This document shows, one piece after another, positions 19,354 to 28,767 of a stretch of 64,000 nucleotides of DNA. The position numbers and the translations under genes were made by a program. The notes under the pieces were generated by a model. The model saw only the letters and a list, made by a program, of their open reading frames with translations, ran no database searches and had not been told where the DNA came from. This DNA is from Hephaestia sp. MAHUQ-44 (GTDB lineage Bacteria; Pseudomonadota; Alphaproteobacteria; Sphingomonadales; Sphingomonadaceae), in assembly GCF_023806085.1 (NCBI RefSeq), contig NZ_JAMSLX010000012.1:1-64000 (forward strand). Direction: 5' to 3'. Position 1 is the stretch's first letter. Each line of letters opens with the position of its first letter.

Positions 19354-20484
19354 GTGGAAAATGAAGCCAACCGCTTCTCTCCCGGCACCTGCGCGCGGCT
19401 GATCCTCAAGGTCGGTTCGGCGCTGCTCGTCAGCCCCGAAGGCGAGGTCCATACCGATTGGGTCGAGACGCTGGTCGCCGACATCGCCGGGCGCGCGCAA
19501 GCCGGCCAGCAGATCGCCATCGTCAGCTCGGGCGCGATCGCGCTCGGCGCGCGGCGGCTCGGGCTGCCCGGCGGCGGGCGCAACAGCCTTGAGGACGCGC
19601 AGGCCGCGGCCGCGACCGGCCAGATCGCGCTCGCCCATATGTGGGCGGATCTGCTGTCGGCGCGCGGGATGACCGCCGCGCAGGTGCTGGTGACGCTCGA
19701 CGATCTCGAGGATCGGCGGCGCTATCTCAATGCCTCGGCGACGTTGAGCCGGCTGCTCGGCCTCGGCGTGATCCCGATCATCAACGAAAACGATACGGTC
19801 GCGACCGAGCGCATCCGCTTTGGCGACAACGATCGTCTCGCCGCGCGGATCGGGCAGGCAGCCGATGCGAGCGGGGTGGTCCTGCTGTCGGACATCGACG
19901 GGCTGTACGATGCCAACCCGCACAGCAACCCCGACGCGCGCCTGATCCCGGTGGTCGCGCGGATCGATGGCGCAATCGAGGCAATGGCCGATAACAAATC
20001 CTCGTCGGGGATGGGATCGGGGGGCATGGTCTCCAAGATCGAGGCGGCGCGGATCGCGACCGGCGCGGGGATCGATCTTGCGATCATCTCGGGCCACGGA
20101 CCGCACGCGCTCGCGCGCTTCACGCATACCGGGCACGGCACCGTTTTCATCGCCGAAGGCCATCCCAGCGCGCGCAAGGCGTGGATCGCCGGCGGGCTCA
20201 CCTCGGGCGGAACGATCCGCGTCGACGAAGGCGCGGCCAAGGCATTGCGCGCGGGCAACAGCCTGTTGTCGGCGGGTGCCACCGCGGTCGAGGGCAATTT
20301 CGCGCGCGGCGACATCGTCGAGATCGTCTCGGTCAAGGGGCGCCGGATCGCGCGGGGCTTATGCGAATATGATTCGGCCTCGGCGCGCCTCATCATCGGC
20401 AAGCGCACCGACGAACTGACCGATATTCTCGGCCACGCCCCGCGCGCCGCGCTCGTCCATCGCAGCCATATGGCGCTGGTGTGA
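19354..20484 (+). CDS. proB: Glutamate 5-kinase with PUA domain
   Basis: The 376-residue enzyme phosphorylates glutamate in the first step of proline synthesis. The amino-acid kinase domain (about 14-260) contains LILKVGSALL, IAIVSSGAIALGARRLGL and the substrate motif INENDTV. The PUA domain occupies about 280-365. Translation starts at a GTG (19354) after AGGAG; the nearby ATG at 19361 is out of frame. proA is not adjacent. The stop overlaps the start of the next gene by four bases. Confidence 0.95.
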   Translation: MENEANRFSPGTCARLILKVGSALLVSPEGEVHTDWVETLVADIAGRAQAGQQIAIVSSGAIALGARRLGLPGGGRNSLEDAQAAAATGQIALAHMWADLLSARGMTAAQVLVTLDDLEDRRRYLNASATLSRLLGLGVIPIINENDTVATERIRFGDNDRLAARIGQAADASGVVLLSDIDGLYDANPHSNPDARLIPVVARIDGAIEAMADNKSSSGMGSGGMVSKIEAARIATGAGIDLAIISGHGPHALARFTHTGHGTVFIAEGHPSARKAWIAGGLTSGGTIRVDEGAAKALRAGNSLLSAGATAVEGNFARGDIVEIVSVKGRRIARGLCEYDSASARLIIGKRTDELTDILGHAPRAALVHRSHMALV

Positions 20485-21386
20485 GCAAAATCGCGCTCAC
20501 CGGCGGCACCGGGTTCGTCGGAGGCTGCCTGATCGACCAGGCGCTCGCCGCAGGCCACGAGGTGCGCGCGCTCACCCGCCGACCGCAGGCCGAACGCGAC
20601 GGGATCGACTGGATCGAAGGCGCGCTCGACGCCCCCGATGCGCTCGACCGGCTGGTAAGCGGCGCGGAGGCGGTGATCCATGTCGCGGGCGTGGTCAACG
20701 CACCCGATCGCGCCGGATTCGTGGCGGGCAATATCGACGGGACGCGGGCGATCGTCGCCGCCGCCGAGCGCGCCGGCGTGCGCCGCTTCATCCACGTTTC
20801 GTCGCTTGCCGCGCGCGAACCGCAGCTTTCGGCCTATGGCTGGTCGAAGGCCGAGGCCGAGACGGTGGTCCAGGCCTCCGCGCTCGATTGGGCAATGGTG
20901 CGCCCGCCCGCGATCTACGGCCCTGGCGACATGGAAATGCGCGATCTGTTCCGGCTCGCGCGCTGGGGAATCGCGCTGCTGCCGCCGCCGGGCAAGCTCT
21001 CGGTGATCGCGGTGTCCGATCTGGCGCGGCTGTTGCTCGCGCTGGTTGCCGCGCCCACCAACCAGCGCGTGCTCGAAGCCGATGACGGCAAGCCCGGCGC
21101 CTGGACTCACGACGACTTCGCGCGCGCGATCGGCCGTGCGGTCGGCCAGCGCGTGATGCCGATGGCGCTGCCGCCGCCGCTGCTGCACCTCGCCGCGCGC
21201 GCCGATAGGCTGGTGCGCGGCACCCGCGCCAAGCTGACCCCCGATCGGGTCGCGTATTTCTGCCACCCCGATTGGACGATCGACGCCGAAAAGCGTCCCG
21301 ATCCGGCGCTTTGGCAGCCCGAGGTGCCCACGCCCGAGGGGTTGGCGGCGACCGCACGATGGTATCGGGCGCATTCGCTGCTATAG
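20481..21386 (+). CDS. cerR: Extended SDR reductase, probable ceramide reductase CerR
   Basis: The 301-residue protein has the NAD(P)-binding GGTGFVGG at residues 8-15 and the catalytic YGWSK (Tyr-x-x-x-Lys) at about residue 116. It belongs to the NDUFA9-like atypical SDR group. In Caulobacter a member of this group, CerR, reduces the 3-oxo group of oxidised ceramide and is encoded near spt. Here the acyl carrier protein and serine palmitoyltransferase follow immediately, which supports the same role. GTG start overlapping the proB stop. A general epimerase function cannot be excluded from sequence alone. Confidence 0.75.
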   Translation: MSKIALTGGTGFVGGCLIDQALAAGHEVRALTRRPQAERDGIDWIEGALDAPDALDRLVSGAEAVIHVAGVVNAPDRAGFVAGNIDGTRAIVAAAERAGVRRFIHVSSLAAREPQLSAYGWSKAEAETVVQASALDWAMVRPPAIYGPGDMEMRDLFRLARWGIALLPPPGKLSVIAVSDLARLLLALVAAPTNQRVLEADDGKPGAWTHDDFARAIGRAVGQRVMPMALPPPLLHLAARADRLVRGTRAKLTPDRVAYFCHPDWTIDAEKRPDPALWQPEVPTPEGLAATARWYRAHSLL

Positions 21387-21452
21387 CGCGCCGAAATCCC
21401 GCCCCAATTCCTTGTCAGAGCCGGCGGGAACGATCTCACGAAAGGACTCGCC

Positions 21453-21698
21453 TTGAGCGACCGCCAGCAGACCTTCGCTACCGTCTCCCGCCTCATCGAG
21501 CCCTTCAACAAGAAGGGCGTCGCGCTGAGCGATGCGACCACCTTCCAGACCGATCTCGAATGGGACAGCCTGACGGTGATGGATTTCGTCGCCGCGATCG
21601 AGGACGAATTCGACATCCTGATCACGATGAACATGCAGGCCGAGATCGAGACTGTCGGCCAGCTGGTCGACGCGGTCGAGAAATTGAAGGCACAATAA
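21453..21698 (+). CDS. Acyl carrier protein of the sphingolipid locus
   Basis: The 81-residue protein has the acyl carrier fold with phosphopantetheine site DSL in LEWDSLTVMDFV (Ser at about 39). It is not the general fatty-acid carrier, which has a different DSLD context. It precedes spt by about 100 bases, as in other bacterial sphingolipid loci where a dedicated carrier is thought to hand the acyl chain to Spt. Translation appears to start at TTG (21453) after GAAAGGA. Confidence 0.88.
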   Translation: MSDRQQTFATVSRLIEPFNKKGVALSDATTFQTDLEWDSLTVMDFVAAIEDEFDILITMNMQAEIETVGQLVDAVEKLKAQ

Positions 21699-21701
21699 TC
21701 C

Positions 21702-21789
21702 CGTTCGCCCTGAGCTTGTCGAAGGGCCGCCCTTTCTTCTCACCGCAGCAAAAGAAGAGCGGTGCTTCGACAAGCTCAGCACGAACGGT
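21702..21789. repeat. Sphingomonad intergenic palindromic repeat, copy 1
   Basis: CGTTCGCCCTGAGCTTGTCG at 21702 onward is inverted at about 21765-21789 (TTCGACAAGCTCAGCACGAACG), with roughly 40 bases between the arms. The same element recurs at 62542-62630. It lies between acp and spt. Such repeats are scattered in many sphingomonad genomes between genes. Confidence 0.85.
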
Positions 21790-21804
21790 TGAGGACATGA
21801 GATC

Positions 21805-23028
21805 ATGACAAATTCCACCGCCCCCGACCGCGACCTGATGAGCAAGTTCGACGGCCTGATCGCCGAACGCCAGGCGCTGATCGATTCGGGCGTCACCGAT
21901 CCGTTCGCGATCGTGATGGAACAGGTAAAATCGCCCACCGAGGCGGTGATCAAGGGCAAGGACACGATCCTGCTCGGCACCTATAATTACATGGGGATGA
22001 CCTTCGACCCCGACGTGATCCAGGCGGGCAAGGACGCGCTCGACCAGTTCGGTTCGGGCACCAACGGCAGCCGGATGCTCAACGGCACTTTCCGCGACCA
22101 TATGGGGGTCGAACAGGCGCTGCGCGATTTTTACGGCATGTCGGGCGCGATCGTCTTTTCGACCGGCTATATGGCCAATCTGGGGATGATCTCGACGCTC
22201 GCGGGCAAGGGCGATTACGTCATCCTCGATGCCGACAGCCACGCGTCGATCTATGACGGCTGCAAGCAGGGCGTGGCCGAGATCGTCCGCTTCCGCCACA
22301 ATGACGTGACCGATCTCGACAAAAGGCTCGGCCGCCTGCCCGCCGAGGCGGGCAAGTTGGTGGTGCTCGAAGGCGTCTATTCGATGCTCGGTGACATCGC
22401 ACCGCTCCGCGAGATGGTTGCGATCGCCAAGAAGCACGGGTGCATGGTGCTCGTCGACGAGGCGCATTCGATGGGCTTTTTCGGCCCCAACGGGCGCGGC
22501 GTGTACGAGGATCAGGGGCTGGAGGGCGAGGTCGATTTCGTCGTCGGCACCTTTTCCAAATCGGTCGGCACCGTCGGCGGCTTCTGCGTTTCGAACCACC
22601 CCAAGTTCGAGGCGATCCGCCTCGCCTGCCGCCCCTATATCTTTACCGCCAGCCTGCCGCCCTCGGTGGTCGCGACCGCCGAAGTATCGATCCGCAAGCT
22701 GATGCACGCCCACAACAAGCGCGCGCATCTGTGGGAAAATGCCCGCACGCTCCACAACGGGTTGACCGACATGGGCTTCAGGCTCGGCACCAAGACGCCC
22801 GATTCGGCGGTGATCGCGGTGCTTCTCGAGGATCAGGAACAGGCCGTCGCGATGTGGCAGGCGCTGCTCGACGGCGGCCTTTACGTCAACATGGCCCGCC
22901 CACCGGCGACGCCCGCGGGCATCTTCCTGCTGCGCTGCTCGGTGTGCGCCGAACACACCAGCGACCAGATTGACGCGATTCTGAAAATGTTCCACGCTGC
23001 CGGGCGGGCCGTGGGCGCGATCGGCTGA
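21805..23028 (+). CDS. spt: Serine palmitoyltransferase
   Basis: The 407-residue enzyme condenses serine with an acyl thioester to give 3-oxosphinganine, the committed step of sphingolipid synthesis. It is closely similar to the Sphingomonas paucimobilis enzyme as I recall it (LLGTYNYMGMTFDPDV, DADSHASIYDGCKQG). The pyridoxal phosphate lysine is in GTFSKSVGT (Lys252), and DEAHS holds the cofactor-binding aspartate. It is a soluble homodimer type without membrane helices, unlike the eukaryotic enzyme. The gene anchors the sphingolipid cluster and identifies the host lineage. Confidence 0.97.
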   Translation: MTNSTAPDRDLMSKFDGLIAERQALIDSGVTDPFAIVMEQVKSPTEAVIKGKDTILLGTYNYMGMTFDPDVIQAGKDALDQFGSGTNGSRMLNGTFRDHMGVEQALRDFYGMSGAIVFSTGYMANLGMISTLAGKGDYVILDADSHASIYDGCKQGVAEIVRFRHNDVTDLDKRLGRLPAEAGKLVVLEGVYSMLGDIAPLREMVAIAKKHGCMVLVDEAHSMGFFGPNGRGVYEDQGLEGEVDFVVGTFSKSVGTVGGFCVSNHPKFEAIRLACRPYIFTASLPPSVVATAEVSIRKLMHAHNKRAHLWENARTLHNGLTDMGFRLGTKTPDSAVIAVLLEDQEQAVAMWQALLDGGLYVNMARPPATPAGIFLLRCSVCAEHTSDQIDAILKMFHAAGRAVGAIG

Positions 23029-23079
23029 GCCGAGACCCCCCTAGGCGCGCGGGCCGCCTTTGGCTAAAATCGATGTCGG

Positions 23080-25026
23080 ATGAGCGATATGGCGAGCGCA
23101 CAGGCGGGGACTGGGGCTCCGATCGTGCACTGGCGGATCATCTTGCTGGTGGTCGCGGCGGTGTTGGGGATCGGCGTGCTCTCCGGATTGGTCGTCACCA
23201 TCTCGGGAGCCGACCGCGAGCGCGATCGCGCGTTGCAACTCCAGTCGCACAGCTACGAAGTCATGATCCTGACCGGTGGGCTGGCGAGCACGCTTCGGCA
23301 GGCCGAAGCATCGCTTGGCCGCTACGTCATTTCGGGCGACCGCACGCTCGGCCGCCTCTATTACGAGCAATGGCAGAGCGCCGGGCGGCAACTCGACCGG
23401 CTCGATCAGGTAACGCGCGACGATAAGGTTCAGCAGGACCGCATCGATCGGTTGCGCAGCGCTTATGAAAAGCGCGGCGACGCGCTGTCGGATACCGCGC
23501 TCAGCACCTTCTACAACAAGAACAGCCAGGCGTTGGCGCGTTTCTACAAGGCGCGCGCGAGCGATTCGCTCAACACCGTCAATCGCACGCTCGACGAGAT
23601 CGTCACCCATGAGCGGACGTTGCTCGGCAAGCGCACGCGGGCGGCGGCCGAAACGGTCGCGCGCGCCAACCGCGTGGTCAAAATCCTGGTCGCGTTCGGC
23701 GTGCTGATCGTGCTCGCGATGATCGTGCTCGGCTGGCTGGCCGTCCGTGCGATCGGCGAACGTGCCCTGGCGCGCGCCGAGGCCCAGGCCGAACGCCTGC
23801 GCGTCGAGGGGCTCGAAGAACTGATCGCCGAAGCGACCGCCGAACTGAAACAGCAGGAAGCCAAGCTGCGCCAGATCCAGAAGATGGAAGCGGTAGGCCA
23901 GCTTACCGGCGGCATCGCGCATGATTTCAACAATATGCTCGCGGTCGTCCTGGGCGGACTCGAACTTGCCCGGCGCAATGTCTCCGTCGATCCCGATAGC
24001 GCGGTCCGCTATATCGACAATGCCACCGAAGGCGCCAACCGCGCCACAACGCTCACCCGCCGCCTGCTGGCCTTTTCGCGCGCCGAGGCGCTGCTGCCCG
24101 AAGCGATCGAGGTCAGCGCGCTGATCGCGGGCATGACCGACCTGCTCGACCGCACGATCGGCGACGCGATCACCGTCGAAACGCACACCAGCGGTACCGA
24201 TTGGCGGATCTGGGCCGATCGCCACCAGCTCGAAAACGCCCTGCTCAACCTCGCGGTCAATGCGCGCGACGCGATGGAAAGTCGCGGCACGCTGACGATC
24301 GCGGTCGATAGCGCAACGCTCGCGGCCGAGGAGGTCGGGCGGTGCGCCGCCGGCGATTACGTCCGGATCGCGGTGTCGGACACCGGCTGCGGCATGGCGC
24401 CCGACGTGCTCGAGCACGTGTTCGAGCCGTTTTTCACCACCAAGCCGGTCGGCAAGGGCACCGGACTCGGGCTCAGCCAGATTTTCGGCTTCCTGCGCCA
24501 GTCGGAGGGCGAGATCGCGATCGCCTCGACCCCCGGCAAGGGCACCACCGTCACCGTCTATCTGCCGCGCTATCTCGGCGAGGCCGCCGCCAGCACCGCC
24601 GACCGTGGCGAACCGGCCGCACCCGCGGCGGTCGAGGCGATCGACGTGCTCGTCGTCGAGGACGATCCGCGCGTGCTGGCCGCCACCGTCGGCGCGCTCA
24701 AGGAACTGGGCCATCGCCCGATCCCCTGCAGCGACCCCTTACGCGCGCCCGAATTGCTTGGACAGCATCCGCACGTCGAGCTGATCGTCTCCGACGTCCT
24801 GATGCCCACCCAGACGGGGCCCGAGATGATCGCCGCGCTCGCCCCGCTCCACCGCCATGTCGCGGTGCTGTTCGTCACCGGCTATTCGGGCGAGGCGACG
24901 GGCGAGGCGTTCCACGGCCACACCGTCTTGCGCAAGCCGTTCACGCTCGCGGGGCTTGAGACCGCGATCGGCGCCGCGCTCGCAACCGAGCGCTCCGTCG
25001 CACCGCACCGCGTGGCCGCCGAATAA
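23080..25026 (+). CDS. Hybrid sensor histidine kinase with CHASE3-like sensor
   Basis: The 648-residue protein has two membrane helices (about 17-39 and 205-226) bounding a CHASE3-like periplasmic helical sensor. A coiled coil follows, then a HisKA domain with the phospho-acceptor in GGIAHDFNNML (His about 280). The ATPase domain has NLAVNARDAM, SDTGCGM and GKGTGLGLSQI. The C-terminal receiver has its aspartate in VSDVLMP (about 572). No separate response regulator is next to it. It sits 51 bases after spt and 71 before the LptF-like gene, so it may sense the envelope or lipid state. Confidence 0.9.
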   Translation: MSDMASAQAGTGAPIVHWRIILLVVAAVLGIGVLSGLVVTISGADRERDRALQLQSHSYEVMILTGGLASTLRQAEASLGRYVISGDRTLGRLYYEQWQSAGRQLDRLDQVTRDDKVQQDRIDRLRSAYEKRGDALSDTALSTFYNKNSQALARFYKARASDSLNTVNRTLDEIVTHERTLLGKRTRAAAETVARANRVVKILVAFGVLIVLAMIVLGWLAVRAIGERALARAEAQAERLRVEGLEELIAEATAELKQQEAKLRQIQKMEAVGQLTGGIAHDFNNMLAVVLGGLELARRNVSVDPDSAVRYIDNATEGANRATTLTRRLLAFSRAEALLPEAIEVSALIAGMTDLLDRTIGDAITVETHTSGTDWRIWADRHQLENALLNLAVNARDAMESRGTLTIAVDSATLAAEEVGRCAAGDYVRIAVSDTGCGMAPDVLEHVFEPFFTTKPVGKGTGLGLSQIFGFLRQSEGEIAIASTPGKGTTVTVYLPRYLGEAAASTADRGEPAAPAAVEAIDVLVVEDDPRVLAATVGALKELGHRPIPCSDPLRAPELLGQHPHVELIVSDVLMPTQTGPEMIAALAPLHRHVAVLFVTGYSGEATGEAFHGHTVLRKPFTLAGLETAIGAALATERSVAPHRVAAE

Positions 25027-25097
25027 GGCTGACGGGTGGCGTTCGCGCCGATATAGCGGGCATTCCACGCATTATCGGGACCACCGGCGCGACCGCC

Positions 25098-26291
25098 ATG
25101 AAATCGATCGATCGCTATCTGGCCCGACTGATTGCGGTGCCGCTGATTTCGACATTGCTGATCGCGGCGATGCTGCTCGTACTCGATCGGATGCTGAGGT
25201 TGTTCGAATTCGTCGCGACCGAGGGTGGGCCGATCAGCGTCGTGTGGCGGATGCTCGCCAATCTGCTGCCCGAATATCTGGGGCTGGGCATCCCGATCGG
25301 ATTGCTGCTCGGGATCATGCTCGCCTTCCGGCGGCTCGCCACCTCGTCCGAACTCGACGTGATGCGCGGCCTCGGCATGAGCTATGGGCGGCTGTTGCGC
25401 GTGCCGATGCTCTACGCGCTGGTGCTGGCGGCGCTCAACCTCGCGATCGTCGGCTATATTCAACCCTATGCGCGCTTCCAGTACGAGCGGCTGCGCTTCG
25501 AGCTGCGTTCAGGCGCGCTCGGCGCATCGATCAAGGTCGGCGAGTTCACCCATTTCGGCAAGGACATGACGCTGCGTATCGAGCGCAGCCGCGACGAAGG
25601 CCGGCAACTTTCGGGCATCTTCGTCCATGCCGACACCAAATCGGGCAGTTCCTATTCGGCCAATGCCGAACGCGGGCAATTCCTCGGCACCGATGATCCC
25701 GATGTCATCATCTTCCGCCTCACCAACGGCACGCTGGTCAACGATGCGCCGGGCTATCGCACGCCGCGGGTGCTCACTTTCACGTCGCACGACCTGCCGA
25801 TCAACCTGCCCAAGTTCGAGACTTTCCGCGCGCGCGGTGGCCGCAACCTCGAACGCACGCTACCCGAGCTGGTGCGTTTCGGCCGTGATCGGGACGCATC
25901 CGAAGAGGTGCGTGCCACCTCGCGCGCCGAATTCCATTTCCGCATCGCCGAGGTCGCGACGATGCTGCTGCTGCCGTTGCTCGCGGTCTCGCTCGGGGTA
26001 CCGCCCAAGCGATCGACCTCGGCGCTTGGCGTGTTCCTGGGCATCGTGATGATCGTGAGCTACCACAAGGTGAACCAATATGCCGCCGACATCGGCGGTC
26101 TCGGCCGGATCGATCCGGTCATCGCCTTGTGGACGCCGTTCGTGATCTTCGCGGCGCTGATCCTGTGGATGTACCACACGATCGCCTACGTCCCCGGCGG
26201 CCAGCCGATCGGTGCACTCGAACGCGGCTTCGCCAAGCTCGCCAAAGCGGTGACGCGATTGCTGCCCGGCCGGCGCAAGGCGCGCGCATGA
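25098..26291 (+). CDS. LptF/LptG (YjgP/YjgQ) family permease, LptF-like
   Basis: The 397-residue protein has N-terminal helices at about 9-31 and 50-80 plus one at about 100-122, a large periplasmic beta-jellyroll region (about 125-280) and three C-terminal helices (about 285-365). This is the LptF/G topology. In LPS-producing bacteria the pair moves LPS from the inner membrane to the periplasmic bridge with LptB. Here it lies inside a sphingolipid locus. Many sphingomonads carry glycosphingolipids instead of LPS, so lipid export in this setting is a fair inference. The stop overlaps the next start by four bases. Confidence 0.88.
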   Translation: MKSIDRYLARLIAVPLISTLLIAAMLLVLDRMLRLFEFVATEGGPISVVWRMLANLLPEYLGLGIPIGLLLGIMLAFRRLATSSELDVMRGLGMSYGRLLRVPMLYALVLAALNLAIVGYIQPYARFQYERLRFELRSGALGASIKVGEFTHFGKDMTLRIERSRDEGRQLSGIFVHADTKSGSSYSANAERGQFLGTDDPDVIIFRLTNGTLVNDAPGYRTPRVLTFTSHDLPINLPKFETFRARGGRNLERTLPELVRFGRDRDASEEVRATSRAEFHFRIAEVATMLLLPLLAVSLGVPPKRSTSALGVFLGIVMIVSYHKVNQYAADIGGLGRIDPVIALWTPFVIFAALILWMYHTIAYVPGGQPIGALERGFAKLAKAVTRLLPGRRKARA

Positions 26292-27385
26292 GCCAGGCGA
26301 GCTTCTTTCCGTCGCGCACCGTGGCCTTCTACATGGTGCGGATGTTCCTGGTGCGGACGTTCGTGATCGTCGCGGCGCTGGTGCTGGTGCTCCAGATGCT
26401 CGACCTGCTGAGCGAATCGGGCGACATCCTTGCAGTGCCGGGCAACGACCAAAGCGAGGTGTGGCGCTATGTATCGTTGCGCGCGCCCCAGATCATCGCC
26501 TTCGTGCTACCCTTCTCGGTGCTGCTCGGGACGATCGTCACGCTCGCGACGATGAACCAGAACAGCGAGGTGATCGCGCTCAAGGCAGCCGGGCTGTCGG
26601 CGCATCAGGTGCTCGCGCCGCTGATCCTCGCAGGGCTCGCGGTATCGGCGATCTCGTTCACGTTCAACGACCGCATCCTCGCGCGCGCCAGCGCGACGCT
26701 CGATCAGTGGAAGGCGGTCGAATATGGGCCGTTGCCGATCGACCGGGGCGACCGCTCGAACGTCTGGGTGCGCGACGGCGACGATCTGATCCGCGTCGGC
26801 CAGATCCGTGGCCGCGGCGATGCGGCGCAACTCGGCACCATCACCGTCTACGATCGCACCGACGGGCGGTTGACGCGTGTGCTCTCGGCACCCCGCGGCA
26901 CGCGCGACGGCGACGGCTGGCGGATCGGCCCGGTCAGGAGTTTCGAGGTCGCGAACGGGGCGCTGACCCATCACGACAGCCTGGTGATCGGCCACGGCGT
27001 CCGGCCCGATCAGTTCACCCTGTCGAACATCAATACCGACGGGCTCTCGTTCGGTGCGCTCAAGGAAGCGATCGACGATCTCAACGCGGCGGGGCGGCCC
27101 ACCAAGGCGCTCGAGGGCGCGCTGTGGCATAAATTGTCGGGCCCGCTCTCGTCGATGCTGATGCCGATCCTCGGTGCAGTGGCGGCGTTCGGGCTGGCGC
27201 GATCGGGCAAATTGTTCGTCCGCGCGGTGATCGGCATGGGGCTGGGCTTCGCCTATTTCGTCGCCGACAATTTCGCGCTCGCGATGGGCAGCCTCGGGGC
27301 CTACCCACCCTTCCTCGCCGCCTGGGCGCCGTTCCTGCTGTTCCTGATGATCGGCGAAGCCGTGCTGATCAGGACGGAGGAATAG
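26288..27385 (+). CDS. LptF/LptG (YjgP/YjgQ) family permease, LptG-like
   Basis: The 365-residue partner of the preceding gene has the same six-helix layout with a periplasmic domain at about 125-265. The N-terminus (TVAFYMVRMFLVRTFVIVAALVLVLQMLDLL) and the motif GLSAHQVLAPL are typical of LptG. ATGA overlap with the previous gene fixes the start at 26288. No lptB ATPase gene is nearby, so one must be supplied from elsewhere. Whether this is the only Lpt pair of the cell cannot be told from the window. Confidence 0.88.
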   Translation: MSQASFFPSRTVAFYMVRMFLVRTFVIVAALVLVLQMLDLLSESGDILAVPGNDQSEVWRYVSLRAPQIIAFVLPFSVLLGTIVTLATMNQNSEVIALKAAGLSAHQVLAPLILAGLAVSAISFTFNDRILARASATLDQWKAVEYGPLPIDRGDRSNVWVRDGDDLIRVGQIRGRGDAAQLGTITVYDRTDGRLTRVLSAPRGTRDGDGWRIGPVRSFEVANGALTHHDSLVIGHGVRPDQFTLSNINTDGLSFGALKEAIDDLNAAGRPTKALEGALWHKLSGPLSSMLMPILGAVAAFGLARSGKLFVRAVIGMGLGFAYFVADNFALAMGSLGAYPPFLAAWAPFLLFLMIGEAVLIRTEE

Positions 27386-27450
27386 GTTTATCTGCTGATG
27401 TGGCCCGCTCCCGCCCGATCTGGAGGTGGGGGAGCGGCCGGGGCCGCCAA

Positions 27451-28539
27451 TCAGCCAAGCCGCATCGTGCTCCGGGCGATCTTGGCGATCAGCCCCGGCA
27501 TCCCCTTGTAGCTCGCCTTGTGATAGGGCGATCCCTCGTCCACCGCGGCAGTGATGCGGCGGTGCGCCTCGCCCAGCGCGTGATACGGCACCCCCGGCAG
27601 CAGATGGTGCAACGCGTGGTAACGCAGCCCCACCGGCGCCCACAGCACCGGCAGCGTCGCCGGCGGCGGCACGTTGACCGAATCGAGATATTGCGCGGTC
27701 ACGCTCATCGGTTCGCCGTCATTCTCCCACAGATGCGCGACCAGCGTCCGTACCTGATTGAGCAAGGCGACCCCCGACGAGACCACAAGAATGATCGCAA
27801 ACGCCTTGAGCGGGATCACCCCCGTCGCGACCAAGGCGATCAGCGCGATCGCCCACACGCTCGCCGCCGCCTCGGTGCGGTGCCACAGCCGCTTGGCCTC
27901 GCCTTCGGGCGCGCGGCGGCGGAAGTGCGGGTTGATCGCCAGCGCCGAATAACGCTCGACCACCAGCGTGCGCAGCCCCGGCACGATCGCCGAGATCGGT
28001 GCCAGGATCGCATAACGGATCAGCAGCCCCACCGGCGCCAGCGCCGCGATCACGATGAACGCCGGCAGCGTCCATGGCTTCATCAGCGCGAGCGGCAGAT
28101 ATTCGGGATCGTCGACCGTGCCGTAGCGCGTCTTGGCGTGGTGCAGATTGTGGACGCCCTCGTACATGAACGACGGCGTCAGCATCGGCACGCCGACCAA
28201 CGCGTTCCAGCCGAGCCGGAAGCCGGGCATCACACTGTGCTTCAGATGCGTCAGTTCGTGGATGAAGCTGAGCGCGCGATACAATGCGATCACCGCCACC
28301 ACACCCGCCGCAACCGCCCAGCCGCCCGTCAGCATGAGCGCACCGGCAAGCGCGATATAACCGACCGTCACCGATGCCAGCAGATCGGCCCAATAGAGGC
28401 GCGGACGCGGTGCATGGAGATCACGCGTCAACTCCGCCGCGGCGCGCAGCATCGCCTTGTCGTCGGCGATCCGCAGCCGCGGCGTCGGCGCAGCCTCGGC
28501 CGTCGCGCGCCGCGCGTTCAGGGGAAGCGTCGTGTTCAT
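27451..28539 (-). CDS. Membrane fatty-acid-desaturase-family protein
   Basis: The 362-residue protein has the three histidine boxes of membrane desaturases and hydroxylases: HELTHLKH, HNLHHAK and HALHHLLP, which bind a di-iron centre. Several hydrophobic helices lie between them. Start chosen at ATG 28539; an in-frame ATG four codons upstream (28551) is possible. It lies opposite the LptG-like gene (convergent) and head-to-head with the ceramide synthase, so it may modify the sphingolipid acyl or base chain. The substrate could equally be a phospholipid acyl chain or a carotenoid. Confidence 0.85.
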   Translation of the reverse strand: MNTTLPLNARRATAEAAPTPRLRIADDKAMLRAAAELTRDLHAPRPRLYWADLLASVTVGYIALAGALMLTGGWAVAAGVVAVIALYRALSFIHELTHLKHSVMPGFRLGWNALVGVPMLTPSFMYEGVHNLHHAKTRYGTVDDPEYLPLALMKPWTLPAFIVIAALAPVGLLIRYAILAPISAIVPGLRTLVVERYSALAINPHFRRRAPEGEAKRLWHRTEAAASVWAIALIALVATGVIPLKAFAIILVVSSGVALLNQVRTLVAHLWENDGEPMSVTAQYLDSVNVPPPATLPVLWAPVGLRYHALHHLLPGVPYHALGEAHRRITAAVDEGSPYHKASYKGMPGLIAKIARSTMRLG

Positions 28540-28767
28540 AAGCGATTCCATTGGCGGGAAATAGTGGCGCGAGCGTGGCGTTGCCAGTGCCAGATCGCCA
28601 CAGTTCGCCGACTTTGATCGATCAAGGCGATTACCGGCGTCGATCAGTGATTGCCGCACGTCGGCTGGAGGGGATGGCGAACCGGTGCGGCGTAAACATC
28701 AAGCGAGGCCTCGTCTTCGCCATCTTCGCCCGCTAAAGCGCGGCGATCCAGCATCGAAAGGCAGCCC

